DNA of 64,000 bases, from assembly GCF_011516655.1 (NCBI RefSeq), contig NZ_WOSV01000003.1, forward strand, positions 124,001 to 188,000, given 5' to 3'. The translations under genes were made by a program, and so were the position numbers. The DNA comes from Acetobacter thailandicus. GTDB taxonomy: Bacteria > Pseudomonadota > Alphaproteobacteria > Acetobacterales > Acetobacteraceae. The notes under the pieces are model-generated. The model did not search any database. It was given only the letters and a program-made list of their open reading frames with translations, and was not told where the DNA came from. Numbering within the stretch: position 1 is the stretch's first letter; every line of letters begins with the position of its first letter. Positions 53,439 to 62,349 of this stretch are shown here, in pieces.

Positions 53439-54098
53439 ATGACAGCACTGACACGTACTCTTATCGCACCGAGCATCCTCTCCGCTGACTTTGCCCGCCT
53501 GGGTGAGGAAGTACAAGCCGTTGATAAAGCTGGCGCAGACTGGATTCATCTTGACGTGATGGACGGGCACTTTGTGCCCAACCTGTCGTTTGGCCCGCCT
53601 GTTGTCAAAGCACTGCGCCCTCACAGCACATTGCCATTTGATGTGCACCTGATGATTGAGCCAGCTGACCCCTACCTTGAGGCCTTTGCAAAAGCCGGAG
53701 CCGATCACATTCTTGTGCATGTTGAAGCCGGTCCTCATGCGCATTACCTGCTTCAGCGCATACGAAAAATGGGCGTTAAACCAGGTATTGTTCTCTGCCC
53801 TGCGACCCCGCCTGAAGCGGTCAGTGAACTCCTCGATATTACTGATATTATTCTGGTCATGACGGTTAACCCAGGTTTTGGCGGCCAGGAATTTCTTCAG
53901 AGCCAGCTTGGGAAAATACGGCGTATACGTGACATGATCACGCACTCAGAGCGTGATATCAGACTATCTGTTGACGGTGGTATAAACCCGGAAACTGCAC
54001 GACTGGCGGTGAATGCTGGCGCCGATACGCTTATTGCCGGCAGCTCCGTTTATAATCAAAGTGATTATGCTAAGGCCATCGCAGCATTACGCGTATAA
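53439..54098 (+). CDS. rpe: Ribulose-phosphate 3-epimerase
   Basis: Interconverts ribulose 5-phosphate and xylulose 5-phosphate in the pentose phosphate pathway. 219 residues from ATG 53439, normal for the family. TIM-barrel motifs in order: [30 protein letters not shown] (metal ligands), [25 protein letters not shown] and [11 protein letters not shown]. The TTG 36 bases upstream would add 12 residues of no family similarity. Confidence 0.96.
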   Translation: MTALTRTLIAPSILSADFARLGEEVQAVDKAGADWIHLDVMDGHFVPNLSFGPPVVKALRPHSTLPFDVHLMIEPADPYLEAFAKAGADHILVHVEAGPHAHYLLQRIRKMGVKPGIVLCPATPPEAVSELLDITDIILVMTVNPGFGGQEFLQSQLGKIRRIRDMITHSERDIRLSVDGGINPETARLAVNAGADTLIAGSSVYNQSDYAKAIAALRV

Positions 54099-54148
54099 CT
54101 CTTATTTAAGTCTTTCTGTTCTCTAACCTCCGGAGCATATTTCCTCAG

Positions 54149-56221
54149 ATGCCACTGCGCCGCTGGACCCGCGATACCCGCCTTGCTTTTGCCATGCGCA
54201 ATCCGGTCAGGTGGAGAAAGCCAATGCCGGAGTCCCCGGCTCAGACCCTGCGCGACCCATGGCCGGGAAACCCCGCTACAGGCGAGCGTCTGGTCCATAA
54301 CCAGACATATTTTGAGGGAGTAACCCGTAAGCTTCACTATGGCATCTGGGATGATTCCTCATGGCCCGAGACCTACCGCAGGTGGCTTCAGAGCTTTGAA
54401 TGGCTGCGTGACCTGCGTGAACTGGGAGCCGAGTCAGCCCGTATCAAAGCGCGCAGCCTGGTCTCATCATGGATCCATATTCCTGCTGCTGAGCGCCAGG
54501 TTTCAGACCCGTCAGTTACCGGCACCCGCCTGACAGCCTGGCTTTCATATTACGATTTTTTTGCAGCGACTGCTGATGAACCTTTCCGTGAGGCTCTTAT
54601 CAAAGCCCTGATTATGGAAGGGCGTTCTGTTATCGCTCTGATGCCCGAATATGCCAAAGGATGGCATGCACTCACGGCCATGAAAGGGTTACTGGGTGTT
54701 GCTATCGCTCTGCCTCAGTTTAAAGAGTTTCTCGCATGTTACCTGAAGCTAAGCCCACACCTTATTACACAACAATTTCTGGCTGATGGCACTCATATTA
54801 CGCGCAACCCTGACCATCAGCTCAAAGCTGTCAAAGAAATAGCTGAAATTCTGAGCTTTCATCAGACGGCGCGCCTGTCTATCCCCCCCAATCTGACCGC
54901 CATGACAGAACGTGCCGTCGCAGCCCTGCGCACTATGCGTCATAATGACGGCGGCCTTATGCTTTTTAATGGTAGTTCAGAGCATGATTCTGCGACAATT
55001 GAGCATATTCTGAACCGTGCCTCACGCTCACGTATTATGGCATCAAGCCTGGCTGATGGCGGCTATACCCGCATGGCAAGTGGCCGTGCTTTGCTGATTG
55101 CTGATACTGCGACCTGCGCTCCTTCAGGCCATGACAAAACAGCCCATGCCGGTATGCTGTCATTCGAATTTGCATCAGGCCGCAGTCGTATCATCGTCAA
55201 TTGTGGCTCCAGCACACAGCCCGGGTGGAATAAAGCGCTGCGACAGGCTGCTGCCCACTCTGTTCTTGAATTTCCGGATATCTCACCTGTCGATATCCAA
55301 AAAGATGGCAGCATTGCCCATCGCCCTAAAATTACAGCAGCCCAGGCCAGCCAGAGTGGAGCCAGCTGGCTCCACATGACGCATGATGGTTTTGAATCCC
55401 GGGGGGGTGGCATTTTTACACGCCTGCTTTATCTCAGCGCTAATGGTCAGAGTCTGCGCGGAGAAGACTCTCTACCTGGCGGCACCAGGACTGATTTCTG
55501 CGTGCGCTTTCATCTGCACCCCAATGTTACAGTTGAAAAAACCAGTCATGGGCTCCTGTTACACACAGATGAAGAAAGCTGGCTGTTTCAGTCTGATGCT
55601 CTGGCAACAGTGGAAGAAAGCGTCTACCTTGGCACGTCACAACGACAGCCGACCCTCCAGATTGTACTGACTCCTTCTGTTCCTGAAAAAACACAGCCAG
55701 AAGAAAAAACAGAAGCTGTAGAAAACAGAGAAATACTTGTCTCTGACAATACAGATCTGGCTCTTACGGAATCTGACGATACGGTCCCTGCCTTCCTGAA
55801 TATGGCTCCGGTCAGTCCCGCTCCACAGGTTGCAGCAGAACAACAGGTCAGTATTCCTGAGCAGGAAGCACTTCTCTCCTTCGCAGAAAACTCAGTGCCT
55901 GAAACCGGGGAAGAGGATGATTACGCACCAATTCCGCGTGATCCACCCCCGGCAGACAGCATCCCGACACTGTTCGAAGGCGTTACACGCCTGCAGTACG
56001 ACCATACCCGCGCACGCAACCATGCCGCAGCCTCTCAGACCACGCTCAGCCGGGCAGAGGCCACTGCTGCACTCCATGCTCGTCGATTAGAAAAAGAAAG
56101 ACAGATTACCCCTCAGGACACACCTTTGTCGGCTGAGTTCCTGGCCCGCCGGGGCCAGCAGACACAGCCTGTGCCGTGCCCCCCCATAAAATGGGCTCTC
56201 ACACTGGTGAGTGAGCCGTAG
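54149..56221 (+). CDS. Heparinase II/III-type protein with long acidic C-terminal tail
   Basis: 690 residues. The first 510 form the alpha-helical toroid plus beta-sandwich architecture of the heparinase II/III family: GIWDDSSWPETYRRWLQSFEWLRDL, RLTAWLSYYDFF, LNRASRSRIMASSLADGGYTRMASGRALLIAD and AHAGMLSFEFASGRSRIIVNCG. Members act as polysaccharide lyases on uronic acid polymers. No signal peptide is seen. The last 180 residues are a Glu/Pro-rich, probably disordered tail, then a basic helix. The neighbouring glycosyltransferase begins four bases after it, so an exopolysaccharide role is likely. Confidence 0.82.
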   Translation: MPLRRWTRDTRLAFAMRNPVRWRKPMPESPAQTLRDPWPGNPATGERLVHNQTYFEGVTRKLHYGIWDDSSWPETYRRWLQSFEWLRDLRELGAESARIKARSLVSSWIHIPAAERQVSDPSVTGTRLTAWLSYYDFFAATADEPFREALIKALIMEGRSVIALMPEYAKGWHALTAMKGLLGVAIALPQFKEFLACYLKLSPHLITQQFLADGTHITRNPDHQLKAVKEIAEILSFHQTARLSIPPNLTAMTERAVAALRTMRHNDGGLMLFNGSSEHDSATIEHILNRASRSRIMASSLADGGYTRMASGRALLIADTATCAPSGHDKTAHAGMLSFEFASGRSRIIVNCGSSTQPGWNKALRQAAAHSVLEFPDISPVDIQKDGSIAHRPKITAAQASQSGASWLHMTHDGFESRGGGIFTRLLYLSANGQSLRGEDSLPGGTRTDFCVRFHLHPNVTVEKTSHGLLLHTDEESWLFQSDALATVEESVYLGTSQRQPTLQIVLTPSVPEKTQPEEKTEAVENREILVSDNTDLALTESDDTVPAFLNMAPVSPAPQVAAEQQVSIPEQEALLSFAENSVPETGEEDDYAPIPRDPPPADSIPTLFEGVTRLQYDHTRARNHAAASQTTLSRAEATAALHARRLEKERQITPQDTPLSAEFLARRGQQTQPVPCPPIKWALTLVSEP

Positions 56222-56224
56222 CAG

Positions 56225-57340
56225 ATGAAAATTCTTGAAGTCACAAATGTTGATTTCGCTCTGAACCACTTTCTCCTGCCATTAATGAGACGCTTAAGAG
56301 AAGAAGGACATGAGGTGGTCGGTGTGTGTGCCGATGGGCCCCTGCTCGACAGACCTCGCGCTGAAGGCTTTCGAATTGAAACTCTCCCCTTTGTCCGCTC
56401 TTTTTCTCTGCCTGGGCAACTCAAAGCTTTCTGGAGCCTCATTCGCCTCATAAAACGCGAAAAACCCGATATGGTACATGCTCATATGCCCATTAGTGGC
56501 ATACTTGCGCGACTGGCTGCTGCCATATGCCGTGTTCCTGTCGTCGCCTATACATGTCATGGCTTTCTCTTTAATCAGCCAGGGTCAAAAGCACGCCGCA
56601 TGCTGGCGGTTATGCTTGAAAAATTATGCGGACATCTGACTGATATCTATCTGACAGTGTCCTCAGAAGAAGCAGAAGATGTCCGACGGCTGCGAATCCA
56701 TCCGCAGCCACACGCAGTTGGAAACGGGCGGGACAGCAGCGTTTTCAGGCCAGCCCCTGAAGCAAGACAACGCATACGTGACAGTTTAATGACAACGGAA
56801 AACACACCGGTTATCATCGCAGTGTCACGCCTGGTACGCCACAAAGGTTACCCCGAGCTGCTGGCAGCTATGGCCTCTGTACCGGATGCAGAGCTCTGGA
56901 TAGTTGGAGAGCGCCTCCCCTCAGATCACGGTGCTGATTTAGAGGCAAACTTTGAACAGGCACGCAATATTCTGGGAAGCAGGCTGAAATGTCTGGGATA
57001 CCGCACTGACATTCCCGCTCTTCTGGCTGCAGCGGATATTTTCACACTACCCAGCCATTTTGAAGGCCTGCCAATGTCGGTTATTGAAGCTATGATGACC
57101 GGGCTGCCTGTTGTCAGCACAGACATCAGCGGCCCCCGTGAACAGGTTATTCAGAATGTTACTGGTCTTCTTGTTCCGCCAGGCACGGCAGAACCCCTGG
57201 CGAAGGCTCTGAAAACACTCTCAGAAAACAGCACGCTGCGTCATCAGATGGGACAGGCCGGCCGACACAGAGCACTGGAATATTTTGAAGAAAAAAATAT
57301 CATCAGCCACACTGTCAGACTACTGCTCTCAGGAGCCTGA
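56225..57340 (+). CDS. Glycosyltransferase family 4
   Basis: 371 residues of GT-B fold. The N-terminal domain has DMVHAHMPISGILARLAA and a CHGF motif. The C-terminal nucleotide-sugar domain has IIAVSRLVRHKGYPELLAA and the conserved E-x7-E region FEGLPMSVIEAMMTGLPVVSTDISG. Donor and acceptor are unknown. It is coupled to the heparinase-type gene by a four-base gap. It closes the plus-strand run that begins with purM and converges with the next gene. Confidence 0.9.
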   Translation: MKILEVTNVDFALNHFLLPLMRRLREEGHEVVGVCADGPLLDRPRAEGFRIETLPFVRSFSLPGQLKAFWSLIRLIKREKPDMVHAHMPISGILARLAAAICRVPVVAYTCHGFLFNQPGSKARRMLAVMLEKLCGHLTDIYLTVSSEEAEDVRRLRIHPQPHAVGNGRDSSVFRPAPEARQRIRDSLMTTENTPVIIAVSRLVRHKGYPELLAAMASVPDAELWIVGERLPSDHGADLEANFEQARNILGSRLKCLGYRTDIPALLAAADIFTLPSHFEGLPMSVIEAMMTGLPVVSTDISGPREQVIQNVTGLLVPPGTAEPLAKALKTLSENSTLRHQMGQAGRHRALEYFEEKNIISHTVRLLLSGA

Positions 57341-57353
57341 CTATAGTGTATTA

Positions 57354-57893
57354 TTACTGCGCAGCAGAGGCCGGCTGAGATTTATCTGTAACCGCAGCTG
57401 GTGGCGAAGCGGGTTTCTTATCACCCTCCTGCAGAGCAGGCTGTTTCAGTAATCTGACTGTAAAACGTGAAGGAGACGCCGCCAGACGCGCACCGCTGCG
57501 CGCAATATAATCGAGGCGTATTCTGACCCCGTTATCATTTTCCATCAGAAGACCGCTCACCCCGCGCCCCAGGGTTGCCTCTCCGCTCAGAGCCCAGAAG
57601 GTGCCGGCAAAATCTTCAATACGCTGAAGGTTATATACCTGCCCGACACTCTGGCCACTCGAGTAACCAACTGCCGCGGCAGAGGCTCCCTTAATACTAA
57701 AGGGGTAAGAACGGCCACCATAATTGAGAACGCCCCCACCCCAAGTGTACCCTACGCCAAGATCAGCTGATTTTGTATGAAATGTCACTTCACCCGTTTT
57801 AGGGCCAAGAGGTGACTGCGCACACGCAGAAAGAGACCATAAAGCGCAGCAAACTGCAGCAGAAAAAACATGAACAGATGCAACACGCATCAA
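57354..57893 (-). CDS. Small probable lipoprotein of unknown function
   Basis: 179 residues. The signal peptide ends at a possible lipobox LSAC (Cys24). The mature domain is Gly-rich and beta-like (LGVGYTWGGGVLNYGGRSYPF), then GQVYNLQRIEDFAGTFWALSG. The last 35 residues are Lys/Pro/Ala-rich and disordered. AAGGAG precedes the ATG. The pattern resembles small periplasmic proteins found across alphaproteobacteria, but I cannot name the family. Confidence 0.65.
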   Translation of the reverse strand: MMRVASVHVFSAAVCCALWSLSACAQSPLGPKTGEVTFHTKSADLGVGYTWGGGVLNYGGRSYPFSIKGASAAAVGYSSGQSVGQVYNLQRIEDFAGTFWALSGEATLGRGVSGLLMENDNGVRIRLDYIARSGARLAASPSRFTVRLLKQPALQEGDKKPASPPAAVTDKSQPASAAQ

Positions 57894-58069
57894 ATGGCTC
57901 CTTATATGAAAACCAGCCTGTCCATCGTTCCTGGATCACAGAACAGATTCAGACTATCCGCATTTTAACATGCGCCAACAAAAGAAAAAACTGAACTATT
58001 CCAGAGAAAGAGATAATTTATAAAAAAAAGAAAAAATCTTTTTGATTTGAAACCAATAGAATGTTGTTT

Positions 58070-58747
58070 TTATCTGCTCCACAAAGGATTGTCCAGCTTT
58101 TCAAGAAAGGCGTGATGTGCTGTCAGCTCCTGTTCTGACGGCACAATCCTAATCACCCGACGATGAGCAGGTCCGCTGTAGACTGCACCAGCCAGCTGCT
58201 GCTCGTCATCTGCTGTGAGCCCCAGACCACGCTGCCGCCCTCCCATAAGCTCAACATAAACATCTGCCAGAAGTTTACAGTCGAGCAGAGCGTTATGTGT
58301 TGTTCTGGCAGACAGGTCGACCCCAAAACGACGACACAGAGCATCAAGACTATTGGGCATGCCGGGAAAACGCTCACGGGCCATATCAAGCGTATCGACC
58401 ATACGGCTCATATCAAGTGTCGGGTACCCTGCCTTTTTCAGCTCTGCATTCATAAACTTAAAGTCAAAGCGGGCATTATGCGCGATGAGCGAAGAATCCT
58501 TTACGAACTCAATAAAGCCCTCAGCAACAGCTGCAAATTTTGGCTTTCCGGCAAGGTCTGCCGCTGTAAAACCATGCACCCGGGTTGCTTCCTCGGGCAC
58601 ATCACGCTCAGGGTCAATCAGCACATGAAATGCTTCGCCCGTAGGCATATCATCAATCAGCTCAAGAGCGGCAATCTCAATAACCCGGTCGCCTTTTTCG
58701 GGGTCAAATCCTGTTGTTTCTGTATCAAACAGAACTGAGCGCTTCAT
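58070..58747 (-). CDS. dnaQ: DNA polymerase III epsilon subunit (proofreading exonuclease)
   Basis: 3'-5' exonuclease of the replicative polymerase. 225 residues. DEDDh motifs are complete: FDTETTGF (Asp8, Glu10), HNARFDFKFM and ARTTHNALLDCKLLADVY. The C-terminal end includes a polymerase alpha-binding segment. The start overlaps the coaE stop by four bases. The long A/T-rich spacer after it has T runs but no convincing stem. Confidence 0.95.
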   Translation of the reverse strand: MKRSVLFDTETTGFDPEKGDRVIEIAALELIDDMPTGEAFHVLIDPERDVPEEATRVHGFTAADLAGKPKFAAVAEGFIEFVKDSSLIAHNARFDFKFMNAELKKAGYPTLDMSRMVDTLDMARERFPGMPNSLDALCRRFGVDLSARTTHNALLDCKLLADVYVELMGGRQRGLGLTADDEQQLAGAVYSGPAHRRVIRIVPSEQELTAHHAFLEKLDNPLWSR

Positions 58748-59331
58748 TGTTTCATCATCCTGATTAACGACTGTACCTGCTGTATAGTCTGCCGCACTGT
58801 ACCTCCCGTTCTGATAACACGATCAGCACGTCGCCTTTTTTGCCGGTCAGGCATTTGCCTGGCAATGAGCCTGCGGGCCTCAGCTTTAGTTATACTGCGC
58901 CGCAGAGCAACTCGCCCGGCCTGAATGCGTGCAGATGCAGAGACAACGACAATATAATCACATAATCTCCAGGCACCGGCTTCAAACAGGAGTGGAATAT
59001 CTAACACTACCCAGCGGGCTCCCTGCTGCCTGTGCCTGCGCAAAAATTGCGTACGCTCAGCCCATACCATCGGATGAATTATCTTCTCAAGCTGCCGGAG
59101 AAGAGCAGGCTGCTGCACAACAGCGCGCCTTAATGCCCCCCGGTCCAGATGACCATCACTCACCGATTCAGGCACCAGCTGCGCGATAAATGGTAATGCC
59201 TTACCATGATCAGCCTGCAGGGCGCGTACCGTCGCATCAGCATCAAACACGGGAAAACCTGCACGGGACAGAAAAGCTGCCACCGTAGTTTTTCCCATCC
59301 CCATACCACCGGTCAGACCAAGAACGCGCAT
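58744..59331 (-). CDS. coaE: Dephospho-CoA kinase
   Basis: Last step of coenzyme A synthesis. 195 residues. P-loop GGMGMGKTT (8-16), DADATVRALQ lid helix, VLDIPLLFEAG and the ending RRADRVIRTGGT typical of the family. It lies between aroE (21-base gap) and dnaQ (overlap), the usual alphaproteobacterial order. Confidence 0.95.
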   Translation of the reverse strand: MRVLGLTGGMGMGKTTVAAFLSRAGFPVFDADATVRALQADHGKALPFIAQLVPESVSDGHLDRGALRRAVVQQPALLRQLEKIIHPMVWAERTQFLRRHRQQGARWVVLDIPLLFEAGAWRLCDYIVVVSASARIQAGRVALRRSITKAEARRLIARQMPDRQKRRRADRVIRTGGTVRQTIQQVQSLIRMMKQ

Positions 59332-59352
59332 CGGAACCCTGTATTTTTCCTG

Positions 59353-60216
59353 CTACAAACTCTGACGCACAAAAGCTTCAAGCTGTTCATCAACCTGCGG
59401 GTCCTGACCAAACCACTCACGAAAACCAAGCCGCGCCTGATGAAGGAGCATACCCAGCCCGCCTGCAGTTTTCAGTCCCTGTTTTTGCGCCTGTGCCAGC
59501 AAAGGTGTCAGCAAAGGAACATAAACAATATCGGCAACAATCAGAGACGATGATGCCTGAGCCAGAGAGGGACAGAATAACGGGTCAGGCCCACCCTCCA
59601 TACCAAGAGAGGTGGTGTTAACCAGCAGGTCATATGCTCCAAGCCTGCTCTCCCATTCATCCCATGCCACCCTTTCAAGCCCCGGAAGAGCCTGAGCCAG
59701 AGCTTCTGAGCGGGCCTCTGTGCGGTTTGTTACTGCGACATGCAAACCTGCATCCTGCAAAGCTGCTGCAACAGAGCGTGCAGCTCCTCCTGCCCCCAGC
59801 AGCAGAGCTTTTCCCTGCGGCGCATGACCCGCGGCTTTCATACTGGCAACGAAACCGCTGCCATCTGTTGACACCCCTCTGATACGCCCGTTCTTTTCAA
59901 AAATCAGCGTATTGACCGCCCCTGCACGTTTTGCCGAGTGATCAAGCTCATCCACCAGGGCGTAAGCTGCTTCTTTATGGGGGATAGTAACATTGGCTCC
60001 TTTGAATCCGGCGGCCTGAAGCCCCCTCACAGCTAATTCGAACTGACCAGGCTGAACAGGCAGCGGTACATAAGCACCATCAATACCATAACGGCGCAGC
60101 CAGTAATTATGCAGCAAAGGAGAGCGTGAATGCTCAACAGGCCAGCCAATGACACCGGCTATACGGCCATGACCTGTAAGGATAGCTGAGGGAATATCTG
60201 TTTTAACGCTGGACAT
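59353..60216 (-). CDS. aroE: Shikimate dehydrogenase
   Basis: Reduces 3-dehydroshikimate with NADPH in aromatic amino acid synthesis. 287 residues from ATG 60216. GVIGWPVEHSRSPLLHNYWL binds shikimate, NVTIPHKEAAY contains the catalytic Lys, and GAGGAARSVAAAL with NRTEAR binds NADPH. The frame is open upstream to 60315, but ATG 60216 overlaps the preceding stop codon by one base (TAATG) and gives the normal length. Confidence 0.95.
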   Translation of the reverse strand: MSSVKTDIPSAILTGHGRIAGVIGWPVEHSRSPLLHNYWLRRYGIDGAYVPLPVQPGQFELAVRGLQAAGFKGANVTIPHKEAAYALVDELDHSAKRAGAVNTLIFEKNGRIRGVSTDGSGFVASMKAAGHAPQGKALLLGAGGAARSVAAALQDAGLHVAVTNRTEARSEALAQALPGLERVAWDEWESRLGAYDLLVNTTSLGMEGGPDPLFCPSLAQASSSLIVADIVYVPLLTPLLAQAQKQGLKTAGGLGMLLHQARLGFREWFGQDPQVDEQLEAFVRQSL

Positions 60217-61022
60217 TATGAAACCTGTTCGCATGCAGAGGCTGTTTCGCCCCCGTATTTCTGGCAAAAGATGCTCCATGCCTGCGGCAGCAGACGGGCC
60301 AGGCGCTGTGCCCATTCGAGCTGCCCCTGCGGACTGGTGATCAGATCCTGACGAATTTCAAGCTCGATATAAGGCAGGCTACGCTGCTCACCATGTTTTG
60401 GCACAGTATAGTCAGAGGTATCTGTCAGAGCATAAGGCTCATTATCCCCTACAGTCAGTCCCTCTTCACGCAAAAGCGCGATCATAATATGTGCCAGACG
60501 TGAATCGTGATTATGCAGCAAACCAGCATGCCAGGGCCGCTTTACGCCATTCATTTCAGGGGTGAAGCTATGCAGGGCAACAATAACTGAAGGCAGAGCT
60601 GCGGCCTGACGTGCATCCAGCTCGCGGGTAATACGATCATGATAAGGATGCAGGATAGTCTCTTCACGCTCTTTGCGCTGCGCGGGCGATAAATTCTGGT
60701 TCCCTGGCACCAGCGTACCATCACTAACTGTCACAACAGAAGTACGATGTCCGGGAGCACGATTACAGTCGATCACCAGGCGAGAGCACACCTGTTCTAT
60801 CAGCACGCACTCTAACAAGCCTGATAAAATACGGCCGACACCATCAATGCCAATATCCCATCCGATATGCCGCGCACGCTCTGCCGCACTCAGCCCCAGA
60901 TCCTGCAGATGAGACGGAATTACCTGTCCGGCATGGTCACTAAGCAGAACAAACGGTGCCCCCCCTCTTTTACCAGAGACGGCAACCCATTTGCTCTCAG
61001 CCTCTGCCGCTTTTGTCATCAC
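60216..61022 (-). CDS. N-formylglutamate amidohydrolase family protein
   Basis: 268 residues. SDHAGQVIPSHLQDLGLS and GWDIGIDGVGRILSGLLE open the domain, followed by RLVIDCNRAP, VIVALHSFTPEM and YIELEIRQDLIT. The His and Glu residues that bind zinc in this family are visible in SDHAG, LHSF and ELEIR. The substrate is uncertain. Many such genes outside histidine operons are annotated only by family, and no hut genes are present here. It overlaps aroE by one base. Confidence 0.85.
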   Translation of the reverse strand: MMTKAAEAESKWVAVSGKRGGAPFVLLSDHAGQVIPSHLQDLGLSAAERARHIGWDIGIDGVGRILSGLLECVLIEQVCSRLVIDCNRAPGHRTSVVTVSDGTLVPGNQNLSPAQRKEREETILHPYHDRITRELDARQAAALPSVIVALHSFTPEMNGVKRPWHAGLLHNHDSRLAHIMIALLREEGLTVGDNEPYALTDTSDYTVPKHGEQRSLPYIELEIRQDLITSPQGQLEWAQRLARLLPQAWSIFCQKYGGETASACEQVS

Positions 61023-61218
61023 CCCATACCCTCTCTGGCTGCTGTCGTGTTCTGCCAGACACTATAATGGACAAATGCAGAGAGAGCACCCTTATGCCAG
61101 GAAAAACTTTCATGACATTTGCACTGTCATTAGCATGAAAAGTGAAGAATATTACGATTAATTAAACAACCCTCGCAATCCATCCTTATTTTAACTATCA
61201 ATTTGAAATATCAGATAA

Positions 61219-62224
61219 TATAAAATATTTTTACATTATTTTATTGCAGAAAGAAACAATATTACTCAGGAGCGTGTAAATAAAGCGATTGATTTTTTAA
61301 AGGAAGCGACAGACTATTTAAAAAATCACCCTGAAAAAGTCAAAAATAATAAAGATTCATCATCAGAAACAAAATACAACGATATCGAAAGTAAAATCAA
61401 AGATTTTGTAAATTTAAAACCGTCTGAATCTATAAAATACAAACCAAAAATAGGCGTCTTCGGAAAGACCGGTGCAGGAAAATCATCTCTCTGCAATGCT
61501 GTTTTTGGTAAAAAAATATCTGAAGTATCTGATATTAAAGCCTGCACCCGGACACTTAATGAAATACCAGTCGGCAACATGACTCTGGTCGACGCGCCTG
61601 GCATTGGTGAAACCATAGAGAGACATATAGAATACAGGAATCTCTATAAAGAATTCGCTCAGCAATGTGACCTTATTTTGTGGGTTATGAAAGCTGACGA
61701 CCGTGCTTATGCCGAAGCTCAGGATATATATGAAAATGATCTGAAGTCTGGGTGTCCGGTATTTATTGTTTTATCTCAGGTAGATAAAATCGCTCCCCAT
61801 CGGGAGTGGAACTGGGACACATTTGAGCCCGGACCTAATCAGATTAAAAATATTGAAGAAAAAATTAACGAGGTCAAAGATGCCTTTCGCATTGATCCCT
61901 CGCACATATCGTATGTCTCGATCGATACCGAGGCGTCGGAAACAGATATCAATTTTAATCTGGAAACGTTACTTGAAAGAATAATATCTACTATACCCAA
62001 CAAAAAAAAGAATCCATCTTCAGAGAGATAAAAAAAGAAATAAGAACTGAAAAATAGAAAAAAGTAGAAAACGTATTTATAGAATACGCTCTCAATACAG
62101 CTAAATAGTTTGCCTACAGGTATTTTCCTGTTCTTAAAACGCCTTTTTTAAAGAACAAATTCGCAAAATGAAAGAATATATAGAAAACGGAGCGAAATCT
62201 CTTTTTAAATCGATTTTTGGTTAA
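61219..62224 (+). pseudogene. Decayed YeeP/YfjP-like GTPase gene
   Basis: In one frame from 61219 to 62031 the sequence encodes a P-loop GTPase: IGVFGKTGAGKSSLCNA (G1), a switch region ACTR, TLVDAPGIGE (G3) and LSQVDKI (G4). This is the YeeP family common on genomic islands. No ATG, GTG or TTG precedes the P-loop in frame; the first ATG (61576-61578 region) is after it. The C-terminal part continues in a second frame from about 62005 with two TAG stops, and the last 20 residues ([18 protein letters not shown]) in a third frame ending at 62224. The region is visibly AT-rich. Confidence 0.72.
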
Positions 62225-62349
62225 ACAGACGACACATCTTCGCATCAAATCTTCAGGCATTTACATCTGCGGGAATTTGCACCACAGCCTCTGCATCAGT
62301 AAACTACATGTCCGATCAGGACTTCAGGGATACAGGCAGGGGCTGGATA

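Noticed and set aside
61075-61161. 28-codon frame near a TATAAT at 61063
   Set aside because: The peptide has no recognisable feature and no ribosome-binding site; the TATAAT lacks a -35 element.
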